Part shown: positions 47,990 through 60,197 of the stretch, piece by piece
Layout: each line of letters opens with the position of its first letter
Numbering within the stretch: position 1 is the stretch's first letter
Program-made: the position numbers and the translations under genes
Source of the DNA: Pseudomonas sp. UYIF39
GTDB lineage: Bacteria; Pseudomonadota; Gammaproteobacteria; Pseudomonadales; Pseudomonadaceae
DNA: 64,000 bases
Direction of reading: 5' to 3'
Assembly (NCBI RefSeq): GCF_029963765.1
Contig: NZ_JALBYU010000005.1
Location: 248,001-312,000, forward strand
The notes under the pieces: generated by a model
What the model saw: the letters and a program-made list of their open reading frames with translations, nothing else
What the model was told of the DNA's origin: nothing
Databases searched by the model: none

Positions 47990-48288
47990 GGCAAGACTTC
48001 TCGCCTGGACTGGGAGAAGGCGCGGCAGGCGGGCCGAGCAATACGTCAGCCGCTTCTGGAGAGTTCATGCGAAAGGCCATAAGGATGTGGCCATTACAGG
48101 CCCCGGGCATTCGTGTCAGGGGCCTGTTCTATATGGGGCGACGCAAAACAACTGTGGGAGCGAGCTTGCTCGCGATGAGGCCATAACATTCAACATCTGT
48201 GTTGATTGTTATACCGCTATCGTCGGAACGCCGCCCGGAGCAAGCTCGCTCCCACATTGACCGGGGCCTACATAAGATTGGGGTGGAT
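47990..48288. other. Gene-free region with hairpin and REP doublet
   Basis: About 300 bases without a supported gene. It holds a perfect 9-base stem ACAGGCCCC/GGGGCCTGT at 48096-48127 that may end BON transcription, and the REP doublet from 48153. Confidence 0.7.
48153..48256. repeat. REP doublet (one arm partly degraded)
   Basis: Two inverted copies of the GTGGGAGCGAGCTTGCTC palindrome about 55 bases apart. The right copy is interrupted on its inner side (GCCGCCCGGAGCAAGC). Confidence 0.85.
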
Positions 48289-48585
48289 TCAGTTACCGCG
48301 CTTGCTGGTGATCTGCTTCAAACGATTACCTTCAAAACGCAGGTACTGGTACATCCCGCCGTTGGGCCCGTAGGTCCATTCCTCGACTTGAAACTCTTCC
48401 CGCCGGTTAGCGCTGCGCTTGTAGCCCAACAGATCACGGCTGACCGGTTCACCGCATTTCTGCAGTACTTCGCTGGACCTGTCCCCGACACTGACCAATT
48501 GACTGCCGCAGCGTAGGGTATCGGCTGCCGAGGCCTGACTGGCAGCCATTGCCAGTGCCAGGTACATCAGCCATTTCGCGCCCAT
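48289..48585 (-). CDS. DUF2845 exported protein
   Basis: 98 residues: signal peptide MGAKWLMYLALAMAASQASA followed by DTLRCGSQLVSVGDRSSEVLQKCGEPVSRDLLGY and EFQVEEWTYGPNGGMYQYLRFEGNRLKQI. The GD-S-EVL-KCGEP pattern is that of DUF2845, a fold related to BamE/SmpA-type small envelope proteins. The ATG overlaps the stop of the DUF748 gene (TGATG); a GTG one codon upstream is an alternative start. Confidence 0.85.
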   Translation of the reverse strand: MGAKWLMYLALAMAASQASAADTLRCGSQLVSVGDRSSEVLQKCGEPVSRDLLGYKRSANRREEFQVEEWTYGPNGGMYQYLRFEGNRLKQITSKRGN

Positions 48586-51536
48586 CACTCGGCATCCAGA
48601 TGCAACGGCGTCACCACTCGGCCGTCACTTTGCGCTTCGCCGAGGTTAGCGTCGATGAAGTACACGCGGTCATCGGCCAGCTGACCCTTGTCGACCAGAT
48701 AGTCCTTGATGCTGCTGGCGCGTTCCTGACCCAACTGACGCAACAGCACGTCGCTGGAACTCCAGAACTTGATCACGCCTTCGCGCATTTTTACCGTGCG
48801 TTCTTCCTTGCCAAGATCCTTCCACTCGGCGGGCGGCTGCGTCTTCAGGCGCGTGCGGTAAATTCCTTCCAGCAGCGAACCCTTCTCGTTGTCCGGTACT
48901 TGCACCAGCGAGGCCTGAGCCGGCACTTTGTCACCGCGGCGCTGGAGCATTTTGTAGTAGTTGTATTGGTATTCCCGTTCCAGACGTTGCTCGGCGATCA
49001 GTGGGCCATCGCTGCTTGCGGCAGCCGTGCCTTCGATTTCCAGGCGCAAGGCCGGACGTTCCTTGAGGGCCTGGGACAGTTTGACCAACGAACCCTCGGC
49101 ATCCTTGCTCAGGTCGCTTGAACCCGGCGCAAACGAGACAGTGCCCAGATCTTCCGAGCCGCCGCCACTGACCAGCCCGCCAATCATTTTGAACGGCGCT
49201 GCAGCAGCTTTGACGATCAGATTGCGCAGGGTCTGCCAGACAATCGGCATGATGCTGAACTGTGGGTTGTTCAGGTCGCCGGTCACCGGCAGTTCGATGG
49301 AAATCTTGCCGTCGACGTCCTTGAGCAACGCGATCGCCAGTTTCAGCGGCAGGCTCACGGCGTCCGGACTGTCGACTTTCTCACCCAGTTGCAGCTGCTC
49401 GACCACCACTTTGTTTTCGGCCTTGAGCTGGCCCTTGGTGATCAGGTAATGCAGGTCGAGATTGAGTCGGCCCTTGCGGATGCGGTAGCCGGCGAACTTG
49501 CCGGAGTAGGGCGTCAGCGTGGTCAGTTCAACACGTTTGAAGCTGGTGGCAATGTCGAGGCTGGCCATCGGGTCGAACGGGTTGACCGAGCCCTTGATGG
49601 TGACCGGTGCATAGCGGTCGACCTTGCCTTTGATATCGACACTGGCTGGTTTCGCCTGACGGCTGTCGATGGTGCCGATCTGGCCGTTGAGTTGTTGCAC
49701 GGCGGTGGCGAAGTTCGGGGTCAGGCTGAAGTCGGCGAAGTTGGCCGAGCCGTCGTTGATGGCACTGCCGCCAATGTGGATGCCCAGCGGTTTTTCCTTG
49801 CCGGCAGGTTTGGCAGCAGCCGTTTTGGCGCCGGAGTCGGCCGGTTGCGGAATCAGCAGGTCATCGATGTTGGTGGTGCGGTCATCGTTGATCATGAAGC
49901 GCGCATAAGGCTGGAACAGATTGACCTTGTCGATCGACAGGCTGTCGCCGTGCTGATAATTCAGACCTTCGAGCACCAACTGCTGCCACTTGAGAAAGTC
50001 GCGGGTTTTGAGGGTGTCGAGGGTATGCAGTTGGTCGACCTGAGCACGGCCGGTGACGCTGAATGCCAGCGGCTCGGTGCTTTTCAGATCGACCGTCAGA
50101 TCACTGCCGAGCATGCCGCTGCGCAGTTCCAGGCGAATGAACGGGGTGATGTAGGACTGGGCGACGCGCAGGTCGATGTCCTTGGTTTGTACTTTTAACT
50201 TGGCGCTGACCGGGGCGAGATTGACGATACCGTCTGCCGTGATCTTGCCTTGCTTGCCCACGCCCGTATCGAGCTTGAGGTTAAAAGGCGAGCCATTGAG
50301 GCTGTCGAAATTCTGCAGGTCCAGGTTCAGCGGGCCGACGTCCAGCGCCACGGCGGGTTGCGCCTTGCGGTCAGCCAGGTGCACCTGGTAATCGCGCAGT
50401 TGCACGTCTTTGAGTAGAACCTGCCATGGTTTGCTCGGTGGCGCCGGTTCGGGTTTCGGTGAATCGGCAGCGGCTGGGGTGCTGGCCGGTTCGGCCTTGG
50501 CTTTGACGGCTGCTTTGGACGGTTGGCTGGCGAACAGTTTCTGCCAGTCGAGTTGCCCGTCGGCTTCTAGGGCGGCCCAGGTTTCCAGTTTTTTGCTGCG
50601 GATTTTGCCGACGACCACTTGCTGCTTGGCCAAGTCTACGGTGGTTTCGCTGATGTCCAGACGCTCGAGTTTCGCCAGCGGTCGACCGTCCGGTGCTTTG
50701 ATCGCGAACGGCGCGATGCTGACGGCAACGTTGCTCAACAGCAGTTCGGTTTCCTTGGCCAGGTTGAGTTTGTAGTCGGTGCTGAGGCTCATGACGCCGT
50801 CTTCGAGCACCAATGGCAACGAGTCACGCACATAGGGCCAAAAGGATTTCATCTTGCCGTTGGTGATCTTCAGCTTACCTTCGGAGGCGATCGGGATCAG
50901 GCTGAAATTGCCGGTCCAGTCGACCTGTCCACCTGCCGGGCCGATGGCCACCAAGGTCATGTTGGCACTGTCTTCAGGCAGGGTACTGAGGTTTTTCAGT
51001 TCGAAGTCGAGTTTGTCGTAGAGGAATTCGATGGGTTCGCTGGGGCGTTGATCCTGGAAGTGCACGACACCGCCGGCCAGTTTGATCCGCTCGATGCGCA
51101 ACGGGAACGGTTTGGCGTTCGGGTCGGCCGGGGCCGGTTCACTGACGGGGATTTTGAACAGGCCAAGCAGATTGAGCTTACCGTCCTTGCCGAAGAGGAT
51201 TTCGGTCTTGGATTTGTCTATTTCGATATCGGACAGGTGCAGCGCCTTGGTCCAGAGGCTGTCGATCTGCAGGTTGGCGTACAGGCGTTCGAAGCCGATC
51301 TGTTCCTTGCCCGGCTCGCCGATGATCAGGCCCCACAGGGTCACTTCAAGGCTGAACGGGTTGAGTTCGATACGCTGGATCGTCGCGGGCGTCGTTGCGT
51401 AATTGGCCAATTGTTGATTGGCCACCCGCAACGCGATACCCGGCAAAATCAGAAACCCCAGCAGACTGTAGAGGGCTAGAGCGGTCAACAGAGCGCCAAT
51501 AGCGCGAATCAATCCTTTGGGCATGTGCGGCTTCAT
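48585..51536 (-). CDS. Large AsmA-like envelope protein, DUF748
   Basis: 983 residues. An N-terminal membrane anchor (ALLTALALYSLLGFLILPGIAL) is followed by long repeats of beta structure typical of AsmA/TamB-like lipid-transfer proteins (INPFSLEVTLWGL-like, DVDLRVAQSYITPFIRLELRSGMLGSDLTVDL). A proline/alanine linker sits near residues 320-345. The C terminus has an OmpA-like stretch (VSFAPGSSDLSKDAEGSLVKLSQALKERPALRLEIEGTA) that could bind peptidoglycan. It is a candidate for bridging inner and outer membranes; no function is proven. The start may be 51536 or the ATG four codons later. Confidence 0.85.
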   Translation of the reverse strand: MKPHMPKGLIRAIGALLTALALYSLLGFLILPGIALRVANQQLANYATTPATIQRIELNPFSLEVTLWGLIIGEPGKEQIGFERLYANLQIDSLWTKALHLSDIEIDKSKTEILFGKDGKLNLLGLFKIPVSEPAPADPNAKPFPLRIERIKLAGGVVHFQDQRPSEPIEFLYDKLDFELKNLSTLPEDSANMTLVAIGPAGGQVDWTGNFSLIPIASEGKLKITNGKMKSFWPYVRDSLPLVLEDGVMSLSTDYKLNLAKETELLLSNVAVSIAPFAIKAPDGRPLAKLERLDISETTVDLAKQQVVVGKIRSKKLETWAALEADGQLDWQKLFASQPSKAAVKAKAEPASTPAAADSPKPEPAPPSKPWQVLLKDVQLRDYQVHLADRKAQPAVALDVGPLNLDLQNFDSLNGSPFNLKLDTGVGKQGKITADGIVNLAPVSAKLKVQTKDIDLRVAQSYITPFIRLELRSGMLGSDLTVDLKSTEPLAFSVTGRAQVDQLHTLDTLKTRDFLKWQQLVLEGLNYQHGDSLSIDKVNLFQPYARFMINDDRTTNIDDLLIPQPADSGAKTAAAKPAGKEKPLGIHIGGSAINDGSANFADFSLTPNFATAVQQLNGQIGTIDSRQAKPASVDIKGKVDRYAPVTIKGSVNPFDPMASLDIATSFKRVELTTLTPYSGKFAGYRIRKGRLNLDLHYLITKGQLKAENKVVVEQLQLGEKVDSPDAVSLPLKLAIALLKDVDGKISIELPVTGDLNNPQFSIMPIVWQTLRNLIVKAAAAPFKMIGGLVSGGGSEDLGTVSFAPGSSDLSKDAEGSLVKLSQALKERPALRLEIEGTAAASSDGPLIAEQRLEREYQYNYYKMLQRRGDKVPAQASLVQVPDNEKGSLLEGIYRTRLKTQPPAEWKDLGKEERTVKMREGVIKFWSSSDVLLRQLGQERASSIKDYLVDKGQLADDRVYFIDANLGEAQSDGRVVTPLHLDAE

Positions 51537-51629
51537 CTGTCTGAATCGGAGTGCGTTGGAGTATGGCACGCGTTTCCGGTTCCGAAGTGATCATGCTTTA
51601 TAGGATTTATCTGATTTTTCAGACGAATC

Positions 51630-52646
51630 TCAGAGCTGCAGAATCAGGGTTTTCAGCGGCGGCTGTGCATCCATTGACGGAAAATCGCCGCCAGGTTTCA
51701 TCACTGTCCACTCGCGCACTGGCCGGCCGGCTTTCTCTGCACAACGCAAAACCTGGTCGCGCCAGTCGTCCATGCTGACTTTTGCCAGGTTGTTGCAGCA
51801 GATCAACACGCCATTATCGGCGGTGGTCAGCAGTGCCGGCTTCAACAGGCTCTGATAGTCGCGCAGCAGGTCGACAGTGCCGAAAGCGCTCTTGGCCCAG
51901 GCTGGTGGGTCCAGCAGCACCAGGTCGTACTGACGCTGTTCCAGACGTTGATAGCTTGGCAGTTTCTGCCCGCGGCGCTGGCTGATCGGCAGGCCGGCCA
52001 ATTGGCGAATGGCCGGGAAGTAGTCGGACTGGATGAAGTCCATGGTCGGCAACTGGGGATTGAGCAGGCCGTTCTCACGGCCGACGGCCAGGTTGCCCTC
52101 AGCGAAGTCGAGGTTACAGACTTCGCTCGCGCCACCGGCCGCAGCACTCAGGCCGACGCCACAGGTATAGGCGAACAGGTTCAGCACACTTTTGTTTTTG
52201 CTGTGCTGCTTGACCCAGCCGCGCGTGTTGCGCAGGTCGAGGAACAGCAGCGGATCCTGGCCGGCGTGGCGACCGCGAACCCGGTAATTCAAGCCCCATT
52301 CGTGACCGACCAAGTCTTGCAAGGCGGCCTCGTCGGCGCGGTAGACGGTATCTTCACGGTCGATGCGCGAGTTGCCACGGGAGCGATCGTTGTAGACCAG
52401 CAGCGTTTCGAGGCCCAGGTGCTGATTGATGGTGTCGTGCAGTTGCAGCAGTGCATCTCGCTCCAGCGACTGGTGAAAGCTTTGCACCAGCAATTGCGGG
52501 CCGTAGCGGTCGATTGTCAGGCCGCCGGCGCCTTCCTGGCTGCCGTGGAACAGGCGATAGCAATCGGTGCCTTGCTGATGCAGTTCGGCCAGCAGGTCCT
52601 GACGACGATCGAGGGCGGCGCGCAGCGCCTGATTCAAGGAAGACAT
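51630..52646 (-). CDS. Class I SAM-dependent methyltransferase, RlmI-like
   Basis: 338 residues. SAM-binding LNLFAYTCGVGLSAAAGGASEVCNLDF and catalytic-site QYDLVLLDPPAWAKSAFG; FLDLRNTRGWVK is typical of the RlmI/RlmK group that makes m5C or m2G in 23S rRNA. The N-terminal PUA domain of RlmI is missing, so the target RNA cannot be assumed. A single gene between DUF748 and the MpaB-family gene. Confidence 0.85.
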   Translation of the reverse strand: MSSLNQALRAALDRRQDLLAELHQQGTDCYRLFHGSQEGAGGLTIDRYGPQLLVQSFHQSLERDALLQLHDTINQHLGLETLLVYNDRSRGNSRIDREDTVYRADEAALQDLVGHEWGLNYRVRGRHAGQDPLLFLDLRNTRGWVKQHSKNKSVLNLFAYTCGVGLSAAAGGASEVCNLDFAEGNLAVGRENGLLNPQLPTMDFIQSDYFPAIRQLAGLPISQRRGQKLPSYQRLEQRQYDLVLLDPPAWAKSAFGTVDLLRDYQSLLKPALLTTADNGVLICCNNLAKVSMDDWRDQVLRCAEKAGRPVREWTVMKPGGDFPSMDAQPPLKTLILQL

Positions 52647-52741
52647 GCCGGGCGCCTTGCAGGAGGGAATTTGGCGCGGGAGTTTAACAGCTTGCGCAGA
52701 GAAAAACTGATCGTTCCCGCGCGTGGGAATGATCGGAGGGA

Positions 52742-53614
52742 TCAGGTCAACAACCCCATCCGTCGTTTGGCCCGGTGCACCGAGCCGTTACGCACCGCCC
52801 AGCGCAGCATTGGCACGCTGCGATTGACGCTGGCGCGGATCAGCTTGCGTTGCAGCGGGCTCTGGCTGACGCCCAGCATGTCACTGGCCCAGTCCGGCAG
52901 CAGGTCGATCCCGGCCTGCATCATCAAACCGCCGAAAGGTTTGGCCAAACGGCTGGGGGACGGGGCGTTCAACAACAGCCGTAACACTTCGCGACTGCGC
53001 TCATCGCACAGCAGCTGTGGACGAATGCGCTCAAGGTAATCGGCAATCTCCTGACGTGAACGCGGCACGTCACGGGCGCCGAGCCGTTCGGCAACCAGCG
53101 CGATTTCCGCGTAGTAACGGTCTTGATCAGCCAGGGACAGGTCCGGATTGCGGTAACGCAAATGGGCTGCGAGGAAGTTGCTGACTTCGGCCACGTGCAC
53201 CCAGGTCAACAGATCGGGATCACTGGCGGCGTAGGGCCGGCCATCCGGTGCCGTGCCGGTCACTTGCAGGTGGATGGTGCGAACTTTCTCGATCAGCCAG
53301 TCGGCGTCCTTTCGCGAACCGAAGGTGGTGCCGGAAATGAACTGCCCGGTGCGACGCAGTCGGCCGAGCATGTCCTCGCGGAAATTCGAATGGTCCCAGA
53401 CCCCGGCCAGGGCCAGTGGATGCAGTGCTTGCAGCATCAGGGCGCTGATGCCGCCGATCAGCATGCTGCTGAAGTCGCCATGCACTTGCCAGCTCACCGA
53501 ATCGGGACCGAACAGGCCGGGATCACCCTTGGGGTTTTCCAGGTCGAGCTTGCCCAGAGACAGACCGGTCAGGCTCATGACCTGGGTTTCGATGCGGGTT
53601 CGAATGAATTCCAT
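52742..53614 (-). CDS. Oxygenase MpaB-family protein (DUF2236)
   Basis: 290 residues. Family motifs include GPDSVSWQVHGDFSSMLIGGISALMLQALHPLALAGVWDHSNFREDMLGRLRRTGQFISGTTFG and LTWVHVAEVSNFLAAHLRY, with conserved histidines that may bind heme, as in the latex-clearing and MpaB proteins. The physiological substrate is unknown. It lies 65 bases downstream of acsA on the same strand and may be co-transcribed. Confidence 0.85.
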   Translation of the reverse strand: MEFIRTRIETQVMSLTGLSLGKLDLENPKGDPGLFGPDSVSWQVHGDFSSMLIGGISALMLQALHPLALAGVWDHSNFREDMLGRLRRTGQFISGTTFGSRKDADWLIEKVRTIHLQVTGTAPDGRPYAASDPDLLTWVHVAEVSNFLAAHLRYRNPDLSLADQDRYYAEIALVAERLGARDVPRSRQEIADYLERIRPQLLCDERSREVLRLLLNAPSPSRLAKPFGGLMMQAGIDLLPDWASDMLGVSQSPLQRKLIRASVNRSVPMLRWAVRNGSVHRAKRRMGLLT

Positions 53615-53679
53615 GGCGACTCAGTGGCGGAAAAGGAGGCGCGGCCATTAAGGGCCGCGCAGGCTTTTGAAACAAGCGA

Positions 53680-55617
<1,938 letters not shown>

Positions 55618-55699
55618 GACGGTTCCTTATTCTTGTTTTTGCGACAAGAGATAAAGATGCGCCGAGTGACCAACGGGTTCAAGTCATACACAAAACAAC

Positions 55700-55789
55700 T
55701 GTGGGAGCGAGCTTGCTCGCGATAGCGCTCTGTCAGTCAACTTTTTCGTTGAATGTTAAGCCGTCATCGCGAGCAAGCTCGCTCCCACA
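55700..55789. repeat. REP doublet between acsA and pgi
   Basis: Two inverted GTGGGAGCGAGCTTGCTC palindromes with perfect outer arms, about 90 bases in total, downstream of pgi. Confidence 0.9.
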
Positions 55790-55811
55790 GGTTTAGCGGT
55801 AGTGCGTCAAA

Positions 55812-57476
55812 TCACCCGCGGTGACGACCGCGGAAGTAGTTGATCAGGCCTTGGGTTGAAGCATCGTCAGCCGGGGTTTCTTCGCTGCCGACCAGGCGGT
55901 TGTAGACGCCTTTGCCGAGCTCTTTACCCAGCTCCACGCCCCACTGGTCGAAGGCGTTGATGCCCCAGATCACGCTTTGCACGAAGACTTTGTGTTCGTA
56001 CATCGCTACCAATGCGCCGAGACGACGCGGGCTGATGCGCTCGACCACCAACGTATTGCTCGGACGGTTGCCCGGGATCACCTTGTGAGGCGCGAGTTTC
56101 TGTACGTCTTCTTCGCTCATGCCTTTGTCGCGCAACTCGGCTTCGGCCTCGGCAAGGGTCTTGCCCAGCATCAGCGCCTGGCTTTGCGACAGGCAGTTGG
56201 CGTACAACCATTGGTGGTGGTCGGACACCGGGTTGAAGCTGACGATCGGCACGATGAAGTCGGCCGGGATCAGTTGAGTGCCCTGGTGCAGCAACTGGTG
56301 ATACGCATGCTGACCATTGCAGCCCACGCCACCCCAGATCACCGGACCGGTGTCGGTGGACACTGGAGTGCCGTCCTGGCGGACGCTCTTGCCATTGGAT
56401 TCCATGTCCAGCTGTTGCAAGTGCTTGGTGATGTTGCGCAGGTAGTGGTCGTACGGCAGGATCGCGTGGCTTTGCGCGCCCCAGAAATTTCCGTACCACA
56501 CGCCGAGCAGGGCCAGCAGCACCGGCATGTTCTGTTCGAACGGTGTGCTCTGGAAATGCTGGTCCATGGTGTAGGCACCGGACAGCAGTTCCTTGAAGTT
56601 CGACATGCCGATGGCCAGGGCAATCGGCAAACCGATGGCCGACCACAGCGAGTAACGACCGCCAACCCAGTCCCACATCGGGAAGATGTTTTCTTCGCGG
56701 ATCCCGAATGCCACCGCCGCTGCATTGTTGCTGGAGACGGCGATGAAGTGACGGTACAGCTCGGCTTCAGAACCACCCTGAGCCAGGTACCAGGCACGTG
56801 CGGCCTGGGCGTTCTTCAGGGTTTCGAGGGTGTTGAAGGATTTCGACGAAACGATGAACAGCGTGGTTTCGGCGCGCAGCTTCATGGTCAGTTCGTGGAA
56901 CTCACTGCCGTCGATGTTCGCCAGGTAATGGCAGCGCACGCCTTTCTGGGCGTAGGACAGCAGCGCTTCGGAAACCAGCTCCGGGCCGAGGAACGAGCCA
57001 CCGATGCCGATGTTCACCACGTCAGTGATCGGCTTCTCGGAGTAACCGCGCCACAAACCGTCGTGGATACGGCCCACGAGGTCGGTGATCTGGTTCAGGA
57101 CCTTGTGCACTTCCGGCATCACGTTGACGCCGTTGACCGACAGCTTGTCGCCGACCGGACGGCGCAGGGCGGTGTGCAAGGCCGGACGACCTTCTGAGGA
57201 GTTGACGATTTCGCCTTCGAACAGCGCTTTGATCGCGCCCTGGAGATCGACTTCGTTGGCCAGGCCCACCAGCAGATCTCGGGTCTGGGCGTTGATCAGG
57301 TTCTTCGAGTAGTCGAGAAACAGGCCGCAGCTGCTGAGGGTGAATTGGGTAAAGCGCTGAGGATCTGCATTAAAGGCTTCGCGCATGCTGAAATCCTGCA
57401 TGGCTTGGCGGTGGTCATTCAACGCTTGCCAGGCGGGCAGAGCGGTAACGTCTTGAGGGGTGCGGTAATACGCCAT
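55812..57476 (-). CDS. pgi: Glucose-6-phosphate isomerase
   Basis: 554-residue enzyme interconverting glucose-6-phosphate and fructose-6-phosphate. Signatures include [55 protein letters not shown] and [12 protein letters not shown], ending with [16 protein letters not shown]. Full length. It follows panD on the same strand after about 230 bases, with no shared function. Confidence 0.97.
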   Translation of the reverse strand: MAYYRTPQDVTALPAWQALNDHRQAMQDFSMREAFNADPQRFTQFTLSSCGLFLDYSKNLINAQTRDLLVGLANEVDLQGAIKALFEGEIVNSSEGRPALHTALRRPVGDKLSVNGVNVMPEVHKVLNQITDLVGRIHDGLWRGYSEKPITDVVNIGIGGSFLGPELVSEALLSYAQKGVRCHYLANIDGSEFHELTMKLRAETTLFIVSSKSFNTLETLKNAQAARAWYLAQGGSEAELYRHFIAVSSNNAAAVAFGIREENIFPMWDWVGGRYSLWSAIGLPIALAIGMSNFKELLSGAYTMDQHFQSTPFEQNMPVLLALLGVWYGNFWGAQSHAILPYDHYLRNITKHLQQLDMESNGKSVRQDGTPVSTDTGPVIWGGVGCNGQHAYHQLLHQGTQLIPADFIVPIVSFNPVSDHHQWLYANCLSQSQALMLGKTLAEAEAELRDKGMSEEDVQKLAPHKVIPGNRPSNTLVVERISPRRLGALVAMYEHKVFVQSVIWGINAFDQWGVELGKELGKGVYNRLVGSEETPADDASTQGLINYFRGRHRG

Positions 57477-57705
57477 CGCTGCGGGTTTCCTTTTTACTTG
57501 AACGGCCTTTTGAACACTAAAAATACCAGAGCGCTGTGGGTGGGCGTCCGGTCAACTGCGTCGACACGATTTCATGACACAGGGCGAATACAGTAAACCT
57601 CGCGCTGCGATCTGTCTTGACTTTGTCTGACCCGTTCCCGGTACTTTTTTATACAGCGAGCAGGGAACGGTCCGACAAATGGAAGGGGGAGGGGCTAAGA
57701 GTGGA

Positions 57706-58086
57706 TCAGGCGACCTGAACCGGAATGGCATTGCTGGTGTGGCTCAGTTCATTACCCGGCGCCATGTAGAGCATGCGTGGCTTGAAGTTGAGCAGTTCGG
57801 CTTCGCTGTAGTGGGCGTATGCGCAGATGATCACGCGGTCACCGACCTTGGCCTTGTGCGCCGCGGCACCGTTGACCGAGATCATGCGCGAACCTTCTTC
57901 GCCACGAATTGCGTAAGTGGTGAAGCGTTCACCATTGTCGATGTTGTAGATCTGGATCTGTTCGTACTCACGGATACCGGACAGGTCCAGCCATTCGCCG
58001 TCGATGGCGCAAGAACCTTCGTAATCGAGTACAGCGTGGGTGACTTCGGCGCGATGCAGCTTGGCCTTGAGCATGATGGCGTGCAT
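57706..58086 (-). CDS. panD: Aspartate 1-decarboxylase
   Basis: 126-residue pyruvoyl enzyme making beta-alanine. It is synthesised as a proenzyme that cleaves itself at Gly-Ser in [10 protein letters not shown] (serine at residue 25). [19 protein letters not shown] is conserved near the C terminus. The start at 58086 ([18 protein letters not shown]) is the standard one. Separated from panC by a REP doublet. Confidence 0.96.
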   Translation of the reverse strand: MHAIMLKAKLHRAEVTHAVLDYEGSCAIDGEWLDLSGIREYEQIQIYNIDNGERFTTYAIRGEEGSRMISVNGAAAHKAKVGDRVIICAYAHYSEAELLNFKPRMLYMAPGNELSHTSNAIPVQVA

Positions 58087-58178
58087 GAGTGTTTCCCCAG
58101 GTCGGAATCGAACGGCGGGCATTGTGCCCAAAGGCTTGAGGGCCAGCAATACGGCGTTTTGAGTCACCGCCGAACCCC

Positions 58179-58268
58179 TGTGGGAGCGAGCTTGCTCGCG
58201 ATGGCGATCCGTCAGTCACATCCTGTGTTGGATGTGCCTACGTTATCGCGAGCAAGCTCGCTCCCACA
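58179..58268. repeat. REP doublet inside the pan gene cluster
   Basis: Inverted GTGGGAGCGAGCTTGCTC palindromes, about 90 bases, in the gap between panC and panD. It may stabilise the upstream panB-panC mRNA or reduce read-through into panD. Confidence 0.9.
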
Positions 58269-58284
58269 GGGGGGTTACGGTGTT

Positions 58285-59145
58285 TTAGGCAGTAGCGTCG
58301 AGGTTCAGATGCAGGTTATCGATCAACCGCGTAGTGCCCAGGAACGCCGCCACCAGAATCACCAGATCCCGATCCTCCGGGGTCGCCGGACGCAAGGTTT
58401 GGGCATGGCGAATTTCCAGATAGTCAGGACGCAAACCAGCCGCTTCAAGCTGCTTGATCTGCGCGCTGATTACGGCCGGGAAATCCCGTTCGCCCTGTTT
58501 GATCGCGTCGGAAATCTGGCTCAAACCGCGATACACAACCGGCGCAACGGCCCGCTGTTCTTCGCTGAGGAAACCATTGCGCGACGAGAGCGCCAGGCCA
58601 TCGGCTGCACGTACCGTCGGTTCGCCGATAATCTGGATCGGCATGTTCAGGTCATGCACCAGGGCGCGGATCACCGCCAGTTGCTGGAAGTCTTTCTGGC
58701 CGAAGATCGCCAGATCCGGCTGGACCATGTTGAACAGCTTGGTGACCACCGTCGCCACACCTTCGAAATGCCCGGGACGGCTGGCGCCGCAGAGGCCTTC
58801 GGAGAGTTGGGGGACGCTGACGCGGGTCTGGCCGACTATGCCGTCGGGGTACATTTCTTCAACGGTTGGCGCGAACAGCAAGTGGCAACCGGCCTGGAGC
58901 AGTTTCTCCTGATCGGCTGCGAGGGTGCGCGGGTACTTGTCGAGGTCTTCGCCGGCGCCGAACTGCAGCGGGTTGACGAAAATGCTCGCGACCACGAAAT
59001 CCACCCGTTGGGTGGCTTTGGTCACCAGTGCCACATGACCGCTGTGCAGGTTGCCCATGGTCGGCACGAAGCCGATGCGCTTGCCTTCGCTGCGGGCACG
59101 GGCCACGGCGGCCCGCAATTCGCGTACGGTTTTTACGGTGTTCAT
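58285..59145 (-). CDS. panC: Pantothenate synthetase
   Basis: 286-residue ligase joining pantoate and beta-alanine. The nucleotide-binding HxGH motif is in [46 protein letters not shown] and [12 protein letters not shown] (a KMSKS equivalent) follow. It overlaps the panB stop by four bases. Confidence 0.96.
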   Translation of the reverse strand: MNTVKTVRELRAAVARARSEGKRIGFVPTMGNLHSGHVALVTKATQRVDFVVASIFVNPLQFGAGEDLDKYPRTLAADQEKLLQAGCHLLFAPTVEEMYPDGIVGQTRVSVPQLSEGLCGASRPGHFEGVATVVTKLFNMVQPDLAIFGQKDFQQLAVIRALVHDLNMPIQIIGEPTVRAADGLALSSRNGFLSEEQRAVAPVVYRGLSQISDAIKQGERDFPAVISAQIKQLEAAGLRPDYLEIRHAQTLRPATPEDRDLVILVAAFLGTTRLIDNLHLNLDATA

Positions 59146-59942
59146 GCAGAGAATCCGTGTTCGATACCAGGGAAAGTCGCCGCTTTGACTTCAGTGACGT
59201 ACGCACCAAGCGCCGCTTGAATGTTTTGTTGCCCGGCCATGAAGTTCTTCACGAACTTCGGCACACGGCCAGTGATCGACAGGCCGAGCATATCGTGCAG
59301 AACCAGTACCTGGCCGTCGGTGCCACTGCCGGCGCCAATGCCGATCACCGGAATACCCACAGCCTGGGTGATTTCTTCGGCCAGTTCACTCGGAACGCAT
59401 TCGAGCAGCAACATCGCCGCACCAGCCTGTTCCAGGGCGATCGCATCGGCACGCATCTGCCGCGCCTGGTTTTCGTTGCGACCCTGGACTTTGTAACCGC
59501 CGAGGATATTCACCGATTGCGGTGTCAGCCCCATGTGCGCGCACACCGGGATACCGCGCTCGGCCAGCAGACGGATCGAGTCCGCCAGCCACAACGCACC
59601 TTCAACCTTGACCATGTGCGCACCCGCCTGCATCAACAGGGCACTGTTGGTCATGGCTTGTTCGGTGGTGGCGTAGGCCATGAAGGGCAGGTCGGCGAGG
59701 ATCAACGCATCGGTGTTGCCACGTTTGACGCACGCCACGTGGTAAGCCATTTCAGCGGTGGTGACCGGCAGGGTGCTGTCGTGACCTTGCAAAACCATGC
59801 CAAGGGAGTCGCCCACCAGCAGCACTTCGACACCAGCCTCATTGCAGGCGTGGGCGAAGGTGGCGTCATAGCAGGTCAGCATGGTGATTTTTTCACCTTT
59901 TTGCTTGAGACCTTGCAGAGTGGTCAGGGTGATGGCTGGCAT
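59142..59942 (-). CDS. panB: 3-methyl-2-oxobutanoate hydroxymethyltransferase
   Basis: 266-residue enzyme making ketopantoate with methylene-tetrahydrofolate. Conserved [43 protein letters not shown] and [28 protein letters not shown] are both present. First gene of the pan operon. About 255 bases of non-coding sequence, holding three TGTTAC repeats, separate it from folK. Confidence 0.96.
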   Translation of the reverse strand: MPAITLTTLQGLKQKGEKITMLTCYDATFAHACNEAGVEVLLVGDSLGMVLQGHDSTLPVTTAEMAYHVACVKRGNTDALILADLPFMAYATTEQAMTNSALLMQAGAHMVKVEGALWLADSIRLLAERGIPVCAHMGLTPQSVNILGGYKVQGRNENQARQMRADAIALEQAGAAMLLLECVPSELAEEITQAVGIPVIGIGAGSGTDGQVLVLHDMLGLSITGRVPKFVKNFMAGQQNIQAALGAYVTEVKAATFPGIEHGFSA

Positions 59943-60122
59943 GAAAAGTTCCTCATTCAGGCGCTGTGGAAACTACTGCGAGTAACGCGCGTGATTCTTC
60001 GTTAAATACAGGCGCACGGTCTGTTGTCGTGCTTTTAAGGCCTGGATTGCGCCCTTCAACGCCGTGTTGGCGGCAGCGGGACGCCTATAGTCGTGAGGAG
60101 AACTCGGGAAGTCAATTGTGTG

Positions 60123-60162
60123 TGTTACCGCATTGTTACGCGTGGGGTGTTACCGGGGTAAC
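60123..60162. repeat. Cluster of TGTTAC/GTAAC repeats between folK and panB
   Basis: TGTTAC occurs at 60123, 60134 and 60148, with an inverted GTAAC at 60158-60162. This is the hexamer seen in the putative CbrB sites upstream of crcZ in the same window. No -24/-12 element was found beside it. Confidence 0.5.
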
Positions 60163-60197
60163 TGATGCGATTCAGCAGGATTAGTGACGGTGGCCAC

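Noticed and set aside
57679..59220. 513-codon plus-strand frame across panC, panD and a REP doublet
   Set aside because: It reads through three unrelated minus-strand features, including the REP sequence, so it cannot be a conserved protein.
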